Source: JAFLCM01 sp964510955
Lineage (GTDB): Bacteria; Planctomycetota; Phycisphaerae; Phycisphaerales; UBA1924
DNA length: 64,000 nucleotides
NCBI GenBank assembly: GCA_964510955.1
Contig: CAZEDW010000001.1
Coordinates: forward strand, 170,253 to 234,252
Direction: 5' to 3'
Under the pieces are notes generated by a model. That model saw only the letters and a program-made list of their open reading frames with translations, did not search any database and had not been told where the DNA came from. The translations under genes and the position numbers were made by a program. Positions within the stretch are counted from its first letter, which is position 1, and every line of letters starts with the position of its first letter. Of this stretch, positions 37,640 to 46,203 are shown piece by piece.

Positions 37640-39100
37640 TCACACGCCGACGGGCACGCCGCCGGTGAGGTGGGTCATCGACTCCACGGACTCGCGGTAG
37701 GCGCGGAGGCACTTGTCGGCGGCGCCTTCCCAGGTGAGGCGCCGGACCTCGAACTGGCCGTGCTCGCGGAGGGTCTGGCTGAGGGGGGGGTGCTTCAGGA
37801 CCGCGATGATCTTGTTGGCCATCTCGTGGATGTCCCAGAAGTCCACCTTGAGTGCGTGGGTGAGGACCTCGCTGACGCCGGACTGCTTGCTGATGATGAC
37901 GGGGGTGTCGTGGCTGATGGCTTCGAGCGGGGCGATGCCGAAGGGCTCGCTCACGCTGGGCATGACGTAGCAGTCGGCCATGCGGAAGACGCGGGCGACG
38001 TCCTTGCCGCGGAGGAAGCCGGTAAAGAGGACCTTGTGGCCGATGCCCATCTCGGCGGCGAGCTCGATCATGCGCCGGTCCATGTCGCCGCTGCCGGCGA
38101 CGATGAACTTCACGTTGCTGACCTTCTCGAGCACCTTCTTGGCGGCGGCGATGAAGTACTCGGGGCCCTTCTGCATGGTGATGCGCCCGAGGAACAGGAC
38201 GATCTTGTCGCGCGAGGCGATGGACTGATCGGAGGCGGGCTGGCCGTTGTCGGAATCGATGCCGTTGTAGACCACGCCGACCTTGGCGGGATCGACTCCG
38301 TACCGCTGGGTGACGATGCTCTTGGTGTACATGCTGACGGCGAGGACGCGGATGGCGGCGTGCATGCCGCGGCGCTCGATGTCGTAGACGCGCTGGTGGA
38401 CGTGCTCGCCGGAGCGGTCGAACTCGGTGGAGTGGATGTGGGCGACGAGCGGCTTGCCGGACACGCGGGCGATGGCCATGCCGGCGGGGTAGGTCATCCA
38501 GTCGTGGGCGTGGACGACGTCGAACTTGGCGCCGCGGCAGAGTCGGACGACCATCTGGGCGTAGGTCTGGGCGGCGCCGACAACGTCGCCGCCGTAATCG
38601 CCGCCGAGCTTGCGGGCGGCGCCGGGGGGCGCCAGGCCGAGGAGCTCGGCCTCCCACTCCGCGGACACCTCGATGCCCGAGGCGCGGAGGGCTTCGATGG
38701 CGCGCTTGTCGAGCTTGCCGGGCAGGGCCGCGGGGTCGAGCACGCCCGCCGGGGAGCCTTCCTTGTAGGGGCTGCGGACGTGCGAGGGGACGCCGAGGAA
38801 ATCGACGTTTGCGAACTGCTTCAGGCGGTAGTGCGTGACACCGGTCGAGCTCGGGGCCGCGTCGAGGGGGCCGTGGATGGGTGAGCCGTCGGGGGCCGAG
38901 ATGGTGACGGCGTCGGCGGCTCCGCGCTCGGGGCTGATGAGATCGACGTGCGACGACTGGGCTCCGTCGACCGCCCGGGGCAGGACGAAGAGCACGCGGT
39001 GGCCCAGCCGGTCGAGCGCGCGGGTCAGCCCGAAGCACGCGGTGCCCAGACCGCCGCTGATGAACGGCGGGAACTCCCATCCCAGCATCAAGATCCGCAT
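37640..39100 (-). CDS. GT4/GT5-type glycosyltransferase (glycogen-synthase-like)
   Basis: 486 residues, GT-B fold. The N-terminus MRILMLGWEFPPFISGGLGT has the starch/glycogen-synthase-like loop; the acceptor-side histidine is in VVHAHDWMTYPAG. The C-terminal donor site has LFLGRITMQKGPEYFI and the E-x7-E motif in SEPFGIAPLEAISHDTPVI. It probably builds a glucan or other polysaccharide from a nucleotide sugar. An SDR epimerase gene lies upstream on the same strand, 200 bases away. Confidence 0.9.
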   Translation of the reverse strand: MRILMLGWEFPPFISGGLGTACFGLTRALDRLGHRVLFVLPRAVDGAQSSHVDLISPERGAADAVTISAPDGSPIHGPLDAAPSSTGVTHYRLKQFANVDFLGVPSHVRSPYKEGSPAGVLDPAALPGKLDKRAIEALRASGIEVSAEWEAELLGLAPPGAARKLGGDYGGDVVGAAQTYAQMVVRLCRGAKFDVVHAHDWMTYPAGMAIARVSGKPLVAHIHSTEFDRSGEHVHQRVYDIERRGMHAAIRVLAVSMYTKSIVTQRYGVDPAKVGVVYNGIDSDNGQPASDQSIASRDKIVLFLGRITMQKGPEYFIAAAKKVLEKVSNVKFIVAGSGDMDRRMIELAAEMGIGHKVLFTGFLRGKDVARVFRMADCYVMPSVSEPFGIAPLEAISHDTPVIISKQSGVSEVLTHALKVDFWDIHEMANKIIAVLKHPPLSQTLREHGQFEVRRLTWEGAADKCLRAYRESVESMTHLTGGVPVGV

Positions 39101-39266
39101 CGAAACACACTCCGAGAATCAGACCCTTCCACTGCGGGCCCGCGGCGCTCCCGGGGCTGGTGGTGGTGGGTCAAGGCAACAAAGTCAGGGCCGTCGGGGA
39201 GCCGAAGACGCCCAGCGCCATGGCCGAACCGAACGGGGCGGATCGTAGGCGGAAACGAACTTCCTT

Positions 39267-39298
39267 GCACGCCGCCCACGCGCCCGCGGGGGGCGTGC
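39267..39298 (-). terminator. Possible terminator after the epimerase gene
   Basis: GCACGCC (39267-39273) and GGCGTGC (39292-39298) form a 7-bp stem starting 3 bases after the epimerase stop on the minus strand. There is no clear T-run. Confidence 0.4.
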
Positions 39299-39301
39299 GC
39301 C

Positions 39302-40231
39302 TCAGGCCGCGAAACCGGTTTCCCCCGGCGGTTCGAGGCCGGCGCGTCGGCGCTCGATCGAGAGGACGTGGCGGGCCTTCCAGCCCAGCAGCCCTTCGGC
39401 CCGCGAGCAGTCAACCAGCGAGCAGCGGCGGACGGCCTCGGGCGCGCCGTCCACGCTCGCGTAGAAGCGTTCCACGATTGACTTGACCGTCTCGGCGGGG
39501 CGCGGGTCCGGGGCGGCGCACCACACGGCCTCGTGCCCGCTGAGCCTGGCATCGGCGGCCAGCACCATGGCCTCGGCGGCGTCGGCCACGTGGATGTAGG
39601 CGAACGCCTCGGCGCCGCCCCACATAAACTCGGGGCTGCCGGCCCGCTTGCTCGCGGCGTCGAACTGCTGCGGCCCGAGGATGTAGGGGAGACGGACGCT
39701 CACGGCCGAGACGGCGTTTGGTGATTTGAAGCTGGTGTTGTCGCAGAGCATCGCCAGCATCCGCTCGGTGGTGAGCTTGCTCACGCCGTAGACGTTGCTG
39801 GGACGGGGGTCGATCGACTCGCTGACGGGGAGCTTGTGCGGTGTTCGCTGTCCGAACGTGCCGTCGGTCTCCATGTTGGGCAGCATGGCCTGGATGCTGC
39901 TGGCGAAGGCGATGCGCCGGACGCCGCGCTGGATGGCGGCCATGAAGACGCTGGCGTTCATGGCGAGGTTTTCACGGAGCACCACCTCGGCGGGCGCGAC
40001 CATGGAGTTGGTGTGGTTGGCGAGGTGGATGAGCGCGTCCGGGGGGCCGTCCAGGAGGTCGAGCGCCCGGTGGATCGCCTCGGGTCGGCGGAGGTCGTCG
40101 ATGACGACGCGGTGCGGACGGTTGGGCGCGGGGGTGAGGTCGATGCCGGCGACGGCGCCCGCGCGAGAGACCAGCAGGTCCGCGACGGCCTGGCCCAGCT
40201 TTCCGTTGCAGCCGGTGAGGACGATGCGCAC
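39302..40231 (-). CDS. NAD(P)-dependent epimerase/dehydratase (extended SDR)
   Basis: 309 residues from a GTG two bases after the AstA stop. The Rossmann motif is TGCNGKLGQ, with Asp in VAGIDLTPAP favouring NAD. Ser in AFASSIQAM and the YxxxK in NVYGVSKLTTERM are catalytic. Typical substrates are nucleotide sugars. Tight spacing to astA suggests a shared transcript, which is odd for a sugar enzyme and leaves open another substrate. Confidence 0.88.
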   Translation of the reverse strand: MRIVLTGCNGKLGQAVADLLVSRAGAVAGIDLTPAPNRPHRVVIDDLRRPEAIHRALDLLDGPPDALIHLANHTNSMVAPAEVVLRENLAMNASVFMAAIQRGVRRIAFASSIQAMLPNMETDGTFGQRTPHKLPVSESIDPRPSNVYGVSKLTTERMLAMLCDNTSFKSPNAVSAVSVRLPYILGPQQFDAASKRAGSPEFMWGGAEAFAYIHVADAAEAMVLAADARLSGHEAVWCAAPDPRPAETVKSIVERFYASVDGAPEAVRRCSLVDCSRAEGLLGWKARHVLSIERRRAGLEPPGETGFAA

Positions 40232-40233
40232 CG

Positions 40234-41367
40234 TTACACCGCCGCCGGCGTGCGGCGCCGGTTGCCGTCGGATGCGCCGCGATTGGAGAGCGTGAGCGGG
40301 GCCACCCCGAGCTCCTGGCCCTGGCTCAGGGCGAGGGCCTCGGCGGCCTCCTTGAGGAGCGAGACGCCGCCCGGGGCCTCGGCGAAACGGGTGTGCACGG
40401 CGCGGAAGTCGCCGTCATCGTGCATCACGCTGACGAATCCCTGGGACGTGGCCTTGTCGGGGGGGCAGACGCCGGCGAACTTGACGCGGCGCGTGTCACG
40501 CACGACGGAGATTTTCTCGGTGGCGCATTCCAGCAGCGGGCCGCCGTCGAACGGATCGACCTCGTCGTGGTTCCTGAAGCCGAGTTCTTCGAGCATGCGG
40601 CGCGCGGGGAGCGTGTCGGGGCCGACCTGGCCGATGAGGGCGCGGGCCTCCGGGGGGAGGAGCGTGAGGTAGACCTCTTCGGGGGGGAGCAGGCTGGTCA
40701 TGAACTCGCGCGAGTACTGGCAGAACTTGTCGGCCTCGCTGTAGGTGAGGTTGATGAAGCGGCGGCCGAAGTACTCCCAGAGGGTGTTGTGACCGTCGGG
40801 GGTGATGGGGCCCATCATCTCGGCGATGACGCGCTGGGCGAAGTAGGCGCGGTAGAGGCCCATGAAGTGGAAGCGGACGAGGCTGAGCTGCTTGCCGATC
40901 TTCTGGGGGTGCCCGCGCGAGGAGGGCTGGAGGATGAGGCCGCCGATCTCGGTGGGGCCGGACTCGTCCTTGTGGAGCTGGGCGGTGGTGTGCTTGACGC
41001 CCTGCTGGAGGTCGCGGCTGAAGAACTCGCGGACGCGGAGCTTGAGCGAGAGGTTGGGGTGGCCGGGCCCGCCCATGCGGCTGATGATCGACGACGTGCC
41101 GAGGCAGTTGCCGGTCTCGGTGTCCTCGATGGAGAACATGAAGACGGGGCTGCGCGAGGAGGCCGAGCCGGGGTCGGGGGAGCCGTTGCCGCCCAGGAGG
41201 CGGTCCATGGGCAGGCCGGCGGAGGCGCCGCGGAAACACTGCTCGGAGCGCCGGATCTTTTCTTCGATGATGCTCTTTTCGGGGGGGAGGTTGATGAAGT
41301 AGACCATCCGCGCCAGCTTGAGCAGCGTGCCGATGTCTTCGGGTTTGGCTCGGCGGATCAGGTGCAT
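40234..41367 (-). CDS. astA: Arginine N-succinyltransferase-like protein
   Basis: 377 residues. The N-terminus HLIRRAKPEDIGTLLKLARM and the conserved middle (LWEYFGRRFINLTYSEADKF, then IGQVGPDTLPARRMLEELGF and DPFDGGPLLEC) match AstA/AruG, which transfers succinyl from succinyl-CoA to arginine in the AST pathway. A class III aminotransferase that could act as AstC lies upstream. AstB, AstD and AstE are not in the window. A related acyltransferase acting on another amino acid is possible. Confidence 0.85.
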   Translation of the reverse strand: MHLIRRAKPEDIGTLLKLARMVYFINLPPEKSIIEEKIRRSEQCFRGASAGLPMDRLLGGNGSPDPGSASSRSPVFMFSIEDTETGNCLGTSSIISRMGGPGHPNLSLKLRVREFFSRDLQQGVKHTTAQLHKDESGPTEIGGLILQPSSRGHPQKIGKQLSLVRFHFMGLYRAYFAQRVIAEMMGPITPDGHNTLWEYFGRRFINLTYSEADKFCQYSREFMTSLLPPEEVYLTLLPPEARALIGQVGPDTLPARRMLEELGFRNHDEVDPFDGGPLLECATEKISVVRDTRRVKFAGVCPPDKATSQGFVSVMHDDGDFRAVHTRFAEAPGGVSLLKEAAEALALSQGQELGVAPLTLSNRGASDGNRRRTPAAV

Positions 41368-41497
41368 GAGCGGAGAGCGAAAAGCTCAAAGTGAACAGCG
41401 AGAAATCGGAGTCGCGGCCCCACGATGAATCGCCGCGTGTGCGCTTGGACGAGAGGGCTTCAGGACCTCAAAACTCCGGGACTTCTGGACCTATGAA

Positions 41498-43000
41498 TCA
41501 GGACGTCACCTTTCCCATGGCCCGCTCGATGATCTCGAACACGGTGGGCCAGAGCTTCTCGTCCATGGCGGGGATGGGCGGGAGCAGGCGGATATGGTAA
41601 GGATCGTGGCCGGCGTAGAAGCCGATTACGCCTTCCTCAAACATCGCCTTGCACAGCTTCATGATGGGGTCTTTCTTCCCGCCGAAGGGCGTGAAGCGCA
41701 TCATGCCGCCGGCGCCGCCGACGACGTCCACGATGCGCCGGTCGGCGGGGAACCAGCTCGGGTGCTTGGCGGCCAAGGCACGAACATGGTCGCTGAAGAC
41801 TTTGTGGTGACGGGCGATGCGACCGGAGGGGCCGTACAGGTCGGAGTCGCGGAGCATCTCGACGACGCGCTTGCCGGCGGCGAGCGCGTCGCAGGAGGCG
41901 AGGAAGGTCTGGCTGAGCAGGCCCGGCTTGGGGTTGTATTCGGGGCGGTAGAGCACGGCGCAGACCTGGGTCATCTTGCCGACGCAGACGATGTCGACGA
42001 GGTCGCCCAGGCCCAGGGCGTCGTAGGCGAACATCTCGGTGGTGCGTCCGAAGCTCTGGACCTCGTCGTCCCACACGGCGATGCCGGCGTTGCGGCAGAC
42101 GTTCATCAGCTCGCGGAAGAACTCCGGCGGGGCGGTGTTGAAGCCGCCCTCGCCCTGGACGAGCTCGAAGATGAAGCAGGCGTGCTGGCCGGGGTAGCGC
42201 TCGATGTACTGGCGGAGGTGGCTGACCGACATGTCGATGAAGCGGGTCTGGCCGCTCTTGTCGCCGGCGCTCATGTCGCGGGCGGCGGCGGGGTCGTAGA
42301 AGGGCATGTAGTCAACCAGGGTCGAGAGCGGGATGCCGGCGCGGTTGGCGGCGGCGTCGCCGATCTGGCTCATGGTGATGGTGCGGCCCATGAAGCAGTC
42401 CTTGAACGCGATGACGCGGGACGCGGGGGCGTGCTTCTGGAAGCAGATCTTCAGGGCGTTCTCGTTGGCCATCACGCCCGAGTTGCACAGGAACACGTGG
42501 CCCATCGACGAGTGCTTGCGGGCCTCGGCCAGCAGCGCCTCGGAGAGCAGGCACGGGTCCTCGTTCATCAGGAGGTGGCCCTGCTGGATGACGTTGTTGC
42601 ACGAGGCCTCGGCGGCGGCGCGGACGAGCTCGGGGTGCGAGTGCCCGAAGAAGTTGACGCCGATGGCGGTGATGAGGTCGATCTTGACGCTGCCGTCGGA
42701 CAGCTCAACGAACGGGCCGTTGCCGGCGCCGGAGCCGATGAAGGGGTAGAGCAGATCGCGGCCGCGCACGGCGGCGGCGCGCTTCATGAAGGCGTCGGCG
42801 GAGGCCTTGGCGTCGGGGCTCAGCGGCCCGCGGACCTGCGTGATCTGGGCGGACCTGGCCTTGACCTCGCTCACGATGGCGTCCACGGCGGCCCGGAGCG
42901 CGGGGCTTGACTTGAGCTGTCGGCCGAGCGTCGCGGCGCCGACGGGAGCGGGGCCGGGGGTGGGGATGGACGGCTTGACGGGCTGGGTGACGGTTGACAT
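41498..43000 (-). CDS. Class III aminotransferase (AstC/lysine-aminotransferase-like)
   Basis: 500 residues from the ATG at 43000. A 60-residue N-terminal extension precedes the fold. PLP features: the aspartate in IAVWDDEVQSFGRT, the active lysine in VDIVCVGKMTQVCAV, and FLCNSGVMANENALKICFQK near the cofactor phosphate. The sequence resembles ornithine/lysine omega-aminotransferases. Next to astA it would be expected to act on succinylornithine, but the motifs VGKMTQ and DDEVQSFGRT differ from standard AstC, so the substrate is open. Confidence 0.85.
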   Translation of the reverse strand: MSTVTQPVKPSIPTPGPAPVGAATLGRQLKSSPALRAAVDAIVSEVKARSAQITQVRGPLSPDAKASADAFMKRAAAVRGRDLLYPFIGSGAGNGPFVELSDGSVKIDLITAIGVNFFGHSHPELVRAAAEASCNNVIQQGHLLMNEDPCLLSEALLAEARKHSSMGHVFLCNSGVMANENALKICFQKHAPASRVIAFKDCFMGRTITMSQIGDAAANRAGIPLSTLVDYMPFYDPAAARDMSAGDKSGQTRFIDMSVSHLRQYIERYPGQHACFIFELVQGEGGFNTAPPEFFRELMNVCRNAGIAVWDDEVQSFGRTTEMFAYDALGLGDLVDIVCVGKMTQVCAVLYRPEYNPKPGLLSQTFLASCDALAAGKRVVEMLRDSDLYGPSGRIARHHKVFSDHVRALAAKHPSWFPADRRIVDVVGGAGGMMRFTPFGGKKDPIMKLCKAMFEEGVIGFYAGHDPYHIRLLPPIPAMDEKLWPTVFEIIERAMGKVTS

Positions 43001-43169
43001 GAGGATGACCGGTTGAAGGCGAGGGCGCGCTGCCACGGCGGGACCGGGCGGGCCGACCATTGTAGGGTCGCCCTTGCTCGGGTCCGTGCCTGCGTTATCG
43101 ACACAATGATGGGTGCGGGTGAAGGCCGCGCACGGGATCGCGCGGGGGCGGGTCGGGGAGGGTGCCCGC

Positions 43170-45152
43170 TCAGCCGCCCGTGGCGGCCTGCGCCGGCTTG
43201 GCGGCGTCGGCTGCTTTCTTCTTTTCCTCGTCTTCCTTCTTCTTCTCGACGCCCACGGAGACGTACTTCAGCCGCGCGGTGAGCGCATCGAAGGAGTACG
43301 GCGACTCGACGCCCTGGACCATCATGAGCTTCTGACGCGTGGCGCTCATGATCTCGGCGTCGGACTCGACGAGCTTCTCTTCCGTCAGGGGGCGCCGGGC
43401 CTTGATCTGGATCAAGACCAGGCCACGGCTGGCGGGGTCGGCCACCGCGAGGGAGCGGGCGGCGGCGTCCATGGACCCGACGTCGGCCTTGGGGTCCCAG
43501 GAGGCGACGGCGTCGAGGGCGGCCTTGCGCACGCCCTCGGTGTCGGCCTCGGTGAGCGGCATGAGCTTGGTGGGGTCGGCGGCGCGGATGTTGAGCCGGG
43601 TGATCTCGGCATCGAGCGCTGACTTGATGCCCGGCACGTCGGCGAGCAGGCCCGCGACGCCCTTCTCCACCAGCTTGGCCTTGTACTGATCCTGGCGGCT
43701 CTTGAGCAGCTCGAAGCCGTCGAGCAGCTTGATGTCGCTGGTGATGCGGTCCATGACCTCGCCCGGGTTGTCCGGCGGGCTCTGCGGGCGGACGGCGAGG
43801 ACGCGGAAGAAGTACTGGTTCTGCCCGGTCGAATCGGTGAGGGGGCCGTAGAGCAGGCCTACCTGGGTGGCCTCGGGGGCCTCCTTGCCGAGCTCCTTGA
43901 CGTTCAGGCACGCGCCGGGGAAGGCGGCGAACTGGACCTGGTTGACCCGTCCGGTCGCCTGGCCGACGCCGGTCTTGAGCGCGAGCTCGGACTGGGTATA
44001 GAACTTGCCGTCCGACGGCGAGGTGATGACCATGCCCTGGGCGTCGGGGAGCCCGAGCCCGGTGCGGGCGGCGGCGGCGAAGTCGTCGAGCTTGGGCATC
44101 TTGGAGGCCCAGTCGGCGGGGAGCTTCTTGTATTTGCCGTCGTTCTCAACGCCGCTCATCGAGCGGAGCACCACGCGGTTGATCGCCTCGGCGGCGCGGT
44201 CGAGCAGCTTGGTGCCGGCCTGCTGCTTGTAGGCGGTTTCGACGGCGGACTTGACGGCGGAGTAATCGTCGCCGCCGCCGAACTGGGCCTTGTTCTGGCG
44301 CCAGAACTTGTTGACCTCGATGGGGTCGGCGGGCTGAGCGTCGATGACGGCCTGGCGGGCGACGCTGAACCACTCGACCTGGACCGCGGGCTCGCGGAGG
44401 TAGCCGATGCCGAGCGTGCCGTCGGCGGGGTTGGACTTGATGCTCTTGTACTTCTCGAAGTGCTCCTTCACTCGCGCCTCGTCGGGCGGCGTGAGTTCGC
44501 CGGCGACGGCGCTGGCGGGGACGAGGGCGATGTCGGCGATGACGGCGTCGAAACGGTCCCAGCCGGTCAGCGCGGCCTCCTTGCCCGAGACGATGGCGCC
44601 GAGCGAGCGCCAGGCGCCGAGCATGCGCCCGACGCCCTGGAGCTTGGCGAGCGCGTGGTCGACGAGGGCGGCGGAACCCATGCTGGCCGCGGCCCGGTTG
44701 TAGGCCTGATCGAACATGTCCTGAATGGCCGCCTTGTCACGGGCGCCGTTGAACAGGCGGTACTGCATCATGGGGTTGGACGCGATATCGGTGACGAGGC
44801 GGTTGACCACCGCCCGCCCGTCGCCCTCGCCGGCGATGAAGCCCGATTTCTTCGCCTCGTAGCACAGCAGCATCCAGTGCTCGGTGGCGTTCTGCGTCAG
44901 GTGCAGGCTGGCGTCGGTGAGGCCGATCCCGCCCAGGAGCAGCGGGCTGACCTCGCCGATGGCGCGCAGCTCTGTCTGGGCGTCGTGGTAGTCGCTGCCG
45001 GAGAGGCGTCCGCCCTCGAAGCGGGCGAATGTGGAGCTGAAGCCGCCGCGCCCGAACTGCTGGACGGCCTGCGGGAACAGCCACGCGACCATCAAGAGGC
45101 ACATCCCGACGACCAGGATCTGCTGCTTGTACTTGCGGAAGAGTTTGCTCAT
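43170..45152 (-). CDS. Membrane-anchored SurA/PpiD-like protein
   Basis: 660 residues from the ATG at 45152. A cytoplasmic MSKLFRKYKQQ is followed by one membrane helix (ILVVGMCLLMVAWLFPQA) and a large, mostly helical periplasmic part. The layout is that of PpiD/SurA-N-type chaperones. I could not identify a clear parvulin domain; regions with YFFRVLAVRP resemble its ends only. The C-terminus is a charged KKKEDEEKKK tail. It may help outer-membrane protein folding. It lies 141 bases after rpsD on the same strand, with a long hairpin between. Confidence 0.65.
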   Translation of the reverse strand: MSKLFRKYKQQILVVGMCLLMVAWLFPQAVQQFGRGGFSSTFARFEGGRLSGSDYHDAQTELRAIGEVSPLLLGGIGLTDASLHLTQNATEHWMLLCYEAKKSGFIAGEGDGRAVVNRLVTDIASNPMMQYRLFNGARDKAAIQDMFDQAYNRAAASMGSAALVDHALAKLQGVGRMLGAWRSLGAIVSGKEAALTGWDRFDAVIADIALVPASAVAGELTPPDEARVKEHFEKYKSIKSNPADGTLGIGYLREPAVQVEWFSVARQAVIDAQPADPIEVNKFWRQNKAQFGGGDDYSAVKSAVETAYKQQAGTKLLDRAAEAINRVVLRSMSGVENDGKYKKLPADWASKMPKLDDFAAAARTGLGLPDAQGMVITSPSDGKFYTQSELALKTGVGQATGRVNQVQFAAFPGACLNVKELGKEAPEATQVGLLYGPLTDSTGQNQYFFRVLAVRPQSPPDNPGEVMDRITSDIKLLDGFELLKSRQDQYKAKLVEKGVAGLLADVPGIKSALDAEITRLNIRAADPTKLMPLTEADTEGVRKAALDAVASWDPKADVGSMDAAARSLAVADPASRGLVLIQIKARRPLTEEKLVESDAEIMSATRQKLMMVQGVESPYSFDALTARLKYVSVGVEKKKEDEEKKKAADAAKPAQAATGG

Positions 45153-45202
45153 GGATCGGTGCGCTCCGGGGGCGCTGAATCGCAAAGGATACGGGGTGGC
45201 GT

Positions 45203-45273
45203 GCTCCCGCTCTGAGGAGCATGCCTCCGAACGCCGAGGCCCGAGAGGGCGGCATGCTTCCCAGAGCGGAAGC
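45203..45273. repeat. 23-bp imperfect inverted repeat after rpsD
   Basis: 45203-45225 pairs with 45251-45273 at 20 of 23 positions across a 25-base loop. It lies 20 bases past the rpsD stop, so it may end or process the rpsD transcript. Confidence 0.75.
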
Positions 45274-45293
45274 ATGTCACCCGCCGCGACGGC

Positions 45294-45893
45294 TTAGCGG
45301 TAGAACTCGACGATCAGGTTGGTGTTGATGTCGAACGGCACCAGGTCGCTGGTGGGCAGGGCGACGATCTTGATCGAGAGCTCGGCGGGGGTGAACTCGA
45401 TCCAGCCGGGCACGTTGTGCCCGACGATGGACTCCATCGCGTCGCGCAGGACGGGCTTGACCTTTTCCTTGAAGGTGACGCTGTCGCCGACCTTGAGGCT
45501 GTAGCTGGGGCGGTCGACCTTGCGGCCGTTGACGCGGACGTGGCCGTGGACGACGAGCTGGCGGGCGGCCCAGATGGAGCGGACAACGCCCGCGCGGCGG
45601 ACGACGTTCTCCAGGCGGCGCTCGAGGAGCTGCAGGAGCATCTCGCCGGAGTTGCCCTTGCTGCGCTTGGCCTCGGCCATGTAGCGGCGCATCTGGCGCT
45701 CGAGCAGGTTGTAGTGGAAGCGGAGCTTCTGCTTCTCGTTCAGGCGGACGCCGTAGTCGCGGAGACGCCGGCCCCGGTAGCCGTGCATGCCGGCGGGGAT
45801 GAGGGCGCGCTTGGAGGTGTGCTTGGGGAGGTCGGCGATGGGGACGCCGACGCGGCGGGACAGCTTGACCTTGGGGCCGAGGTAACGGGCCAT
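45294..45893 (-). CDS. rpsD: 30S ribosomal protein S4
   Basis: 199 residues. It starts MARYLGPKVKLSRRVGVPIA and contains YGVRLNEKQKLRFHYNLLER and the S4 RNA-binding domain (about residues 92-155, RRLENVVRRAGVVRSIWAAR). There are no cysteines, so this is the zinc-free form. S4 nucleates assembly of the 30S body and often represses its own mRNA. Here the gene is outside the usual alpha operon, with no other ribosomal gene near it. Confidence 0.98.
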   Translation of the reverse strand: MARYLGPKVKLSRRVGVPIADLPKHTSKRALIPAGMHGYRGRRLRDYGVRLNEKQKLRFHYNLLERQMRRYMAEAKRSKGNSGEMLLQLLERRLENVVRRAGVVRSIWAARQLVVHGHVRVNGRKVDRPSYSLKVGDSVTFKEKVKPVLRDAMESIVGHNVPGWIEFTPAELSIKIVALPTSDLVPFDINTNLIVEFYR

Positions 45894-46203
45894 GTGATAC
45901 TCCGTCTCTCGGAGCGCGAGGCTCCGGGGTGCTTCCCGGGTTCCGCCTTTGTTTGAGGGCGGGTTCCGGGGCGATCCGGCGCGGGGGGCCGCGGCTGCGG
46001 TCCGGGCTTGCCTGTCCGATCGCCGCGCGGCGGCCGGGGGCGTGGATCCGGTGATAGGGCCACGGGGGTGCCGTGGGGGAGAGGATTATGGCGGGGTGGC
46101 CGACGCGAGTCAAACACCCGCTCATGTGTCCGGACCATGGTGCGGCGCGCCGGGAAAGTTGCACTCCCGGGCCGATGGGAAGTTGACGCTAGCATCGACG
46201 GCA
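45894..46203. other. Divergent region between rpsD and purF
   Basis: 310 bases. Near the rpsD start lie small hairpins (GGAG/CTCC around 45911-45925) that could form in the rpsD leader. The plus frame is open from 45949, but its translation before 46204 is low-complexity and lacks PurF similarity. TTGACG at 46186 could be a -35 or a start codon. No RNA gene seen. Confidence 0.45.

Noticed and set aside
37305..39110. A 601-codon minus-strand open frame
   Set aside because: It is a shifted frame over the glycosyltransferase and nitroreductase genes, rich in Arg and Pro and without motifs.
41594..42910. A 438-codon plus-strand open frame
   Set aside because: Antisense to the class III aminotransferase; composition is Gly/Val/Ala/Asp shadow-like.
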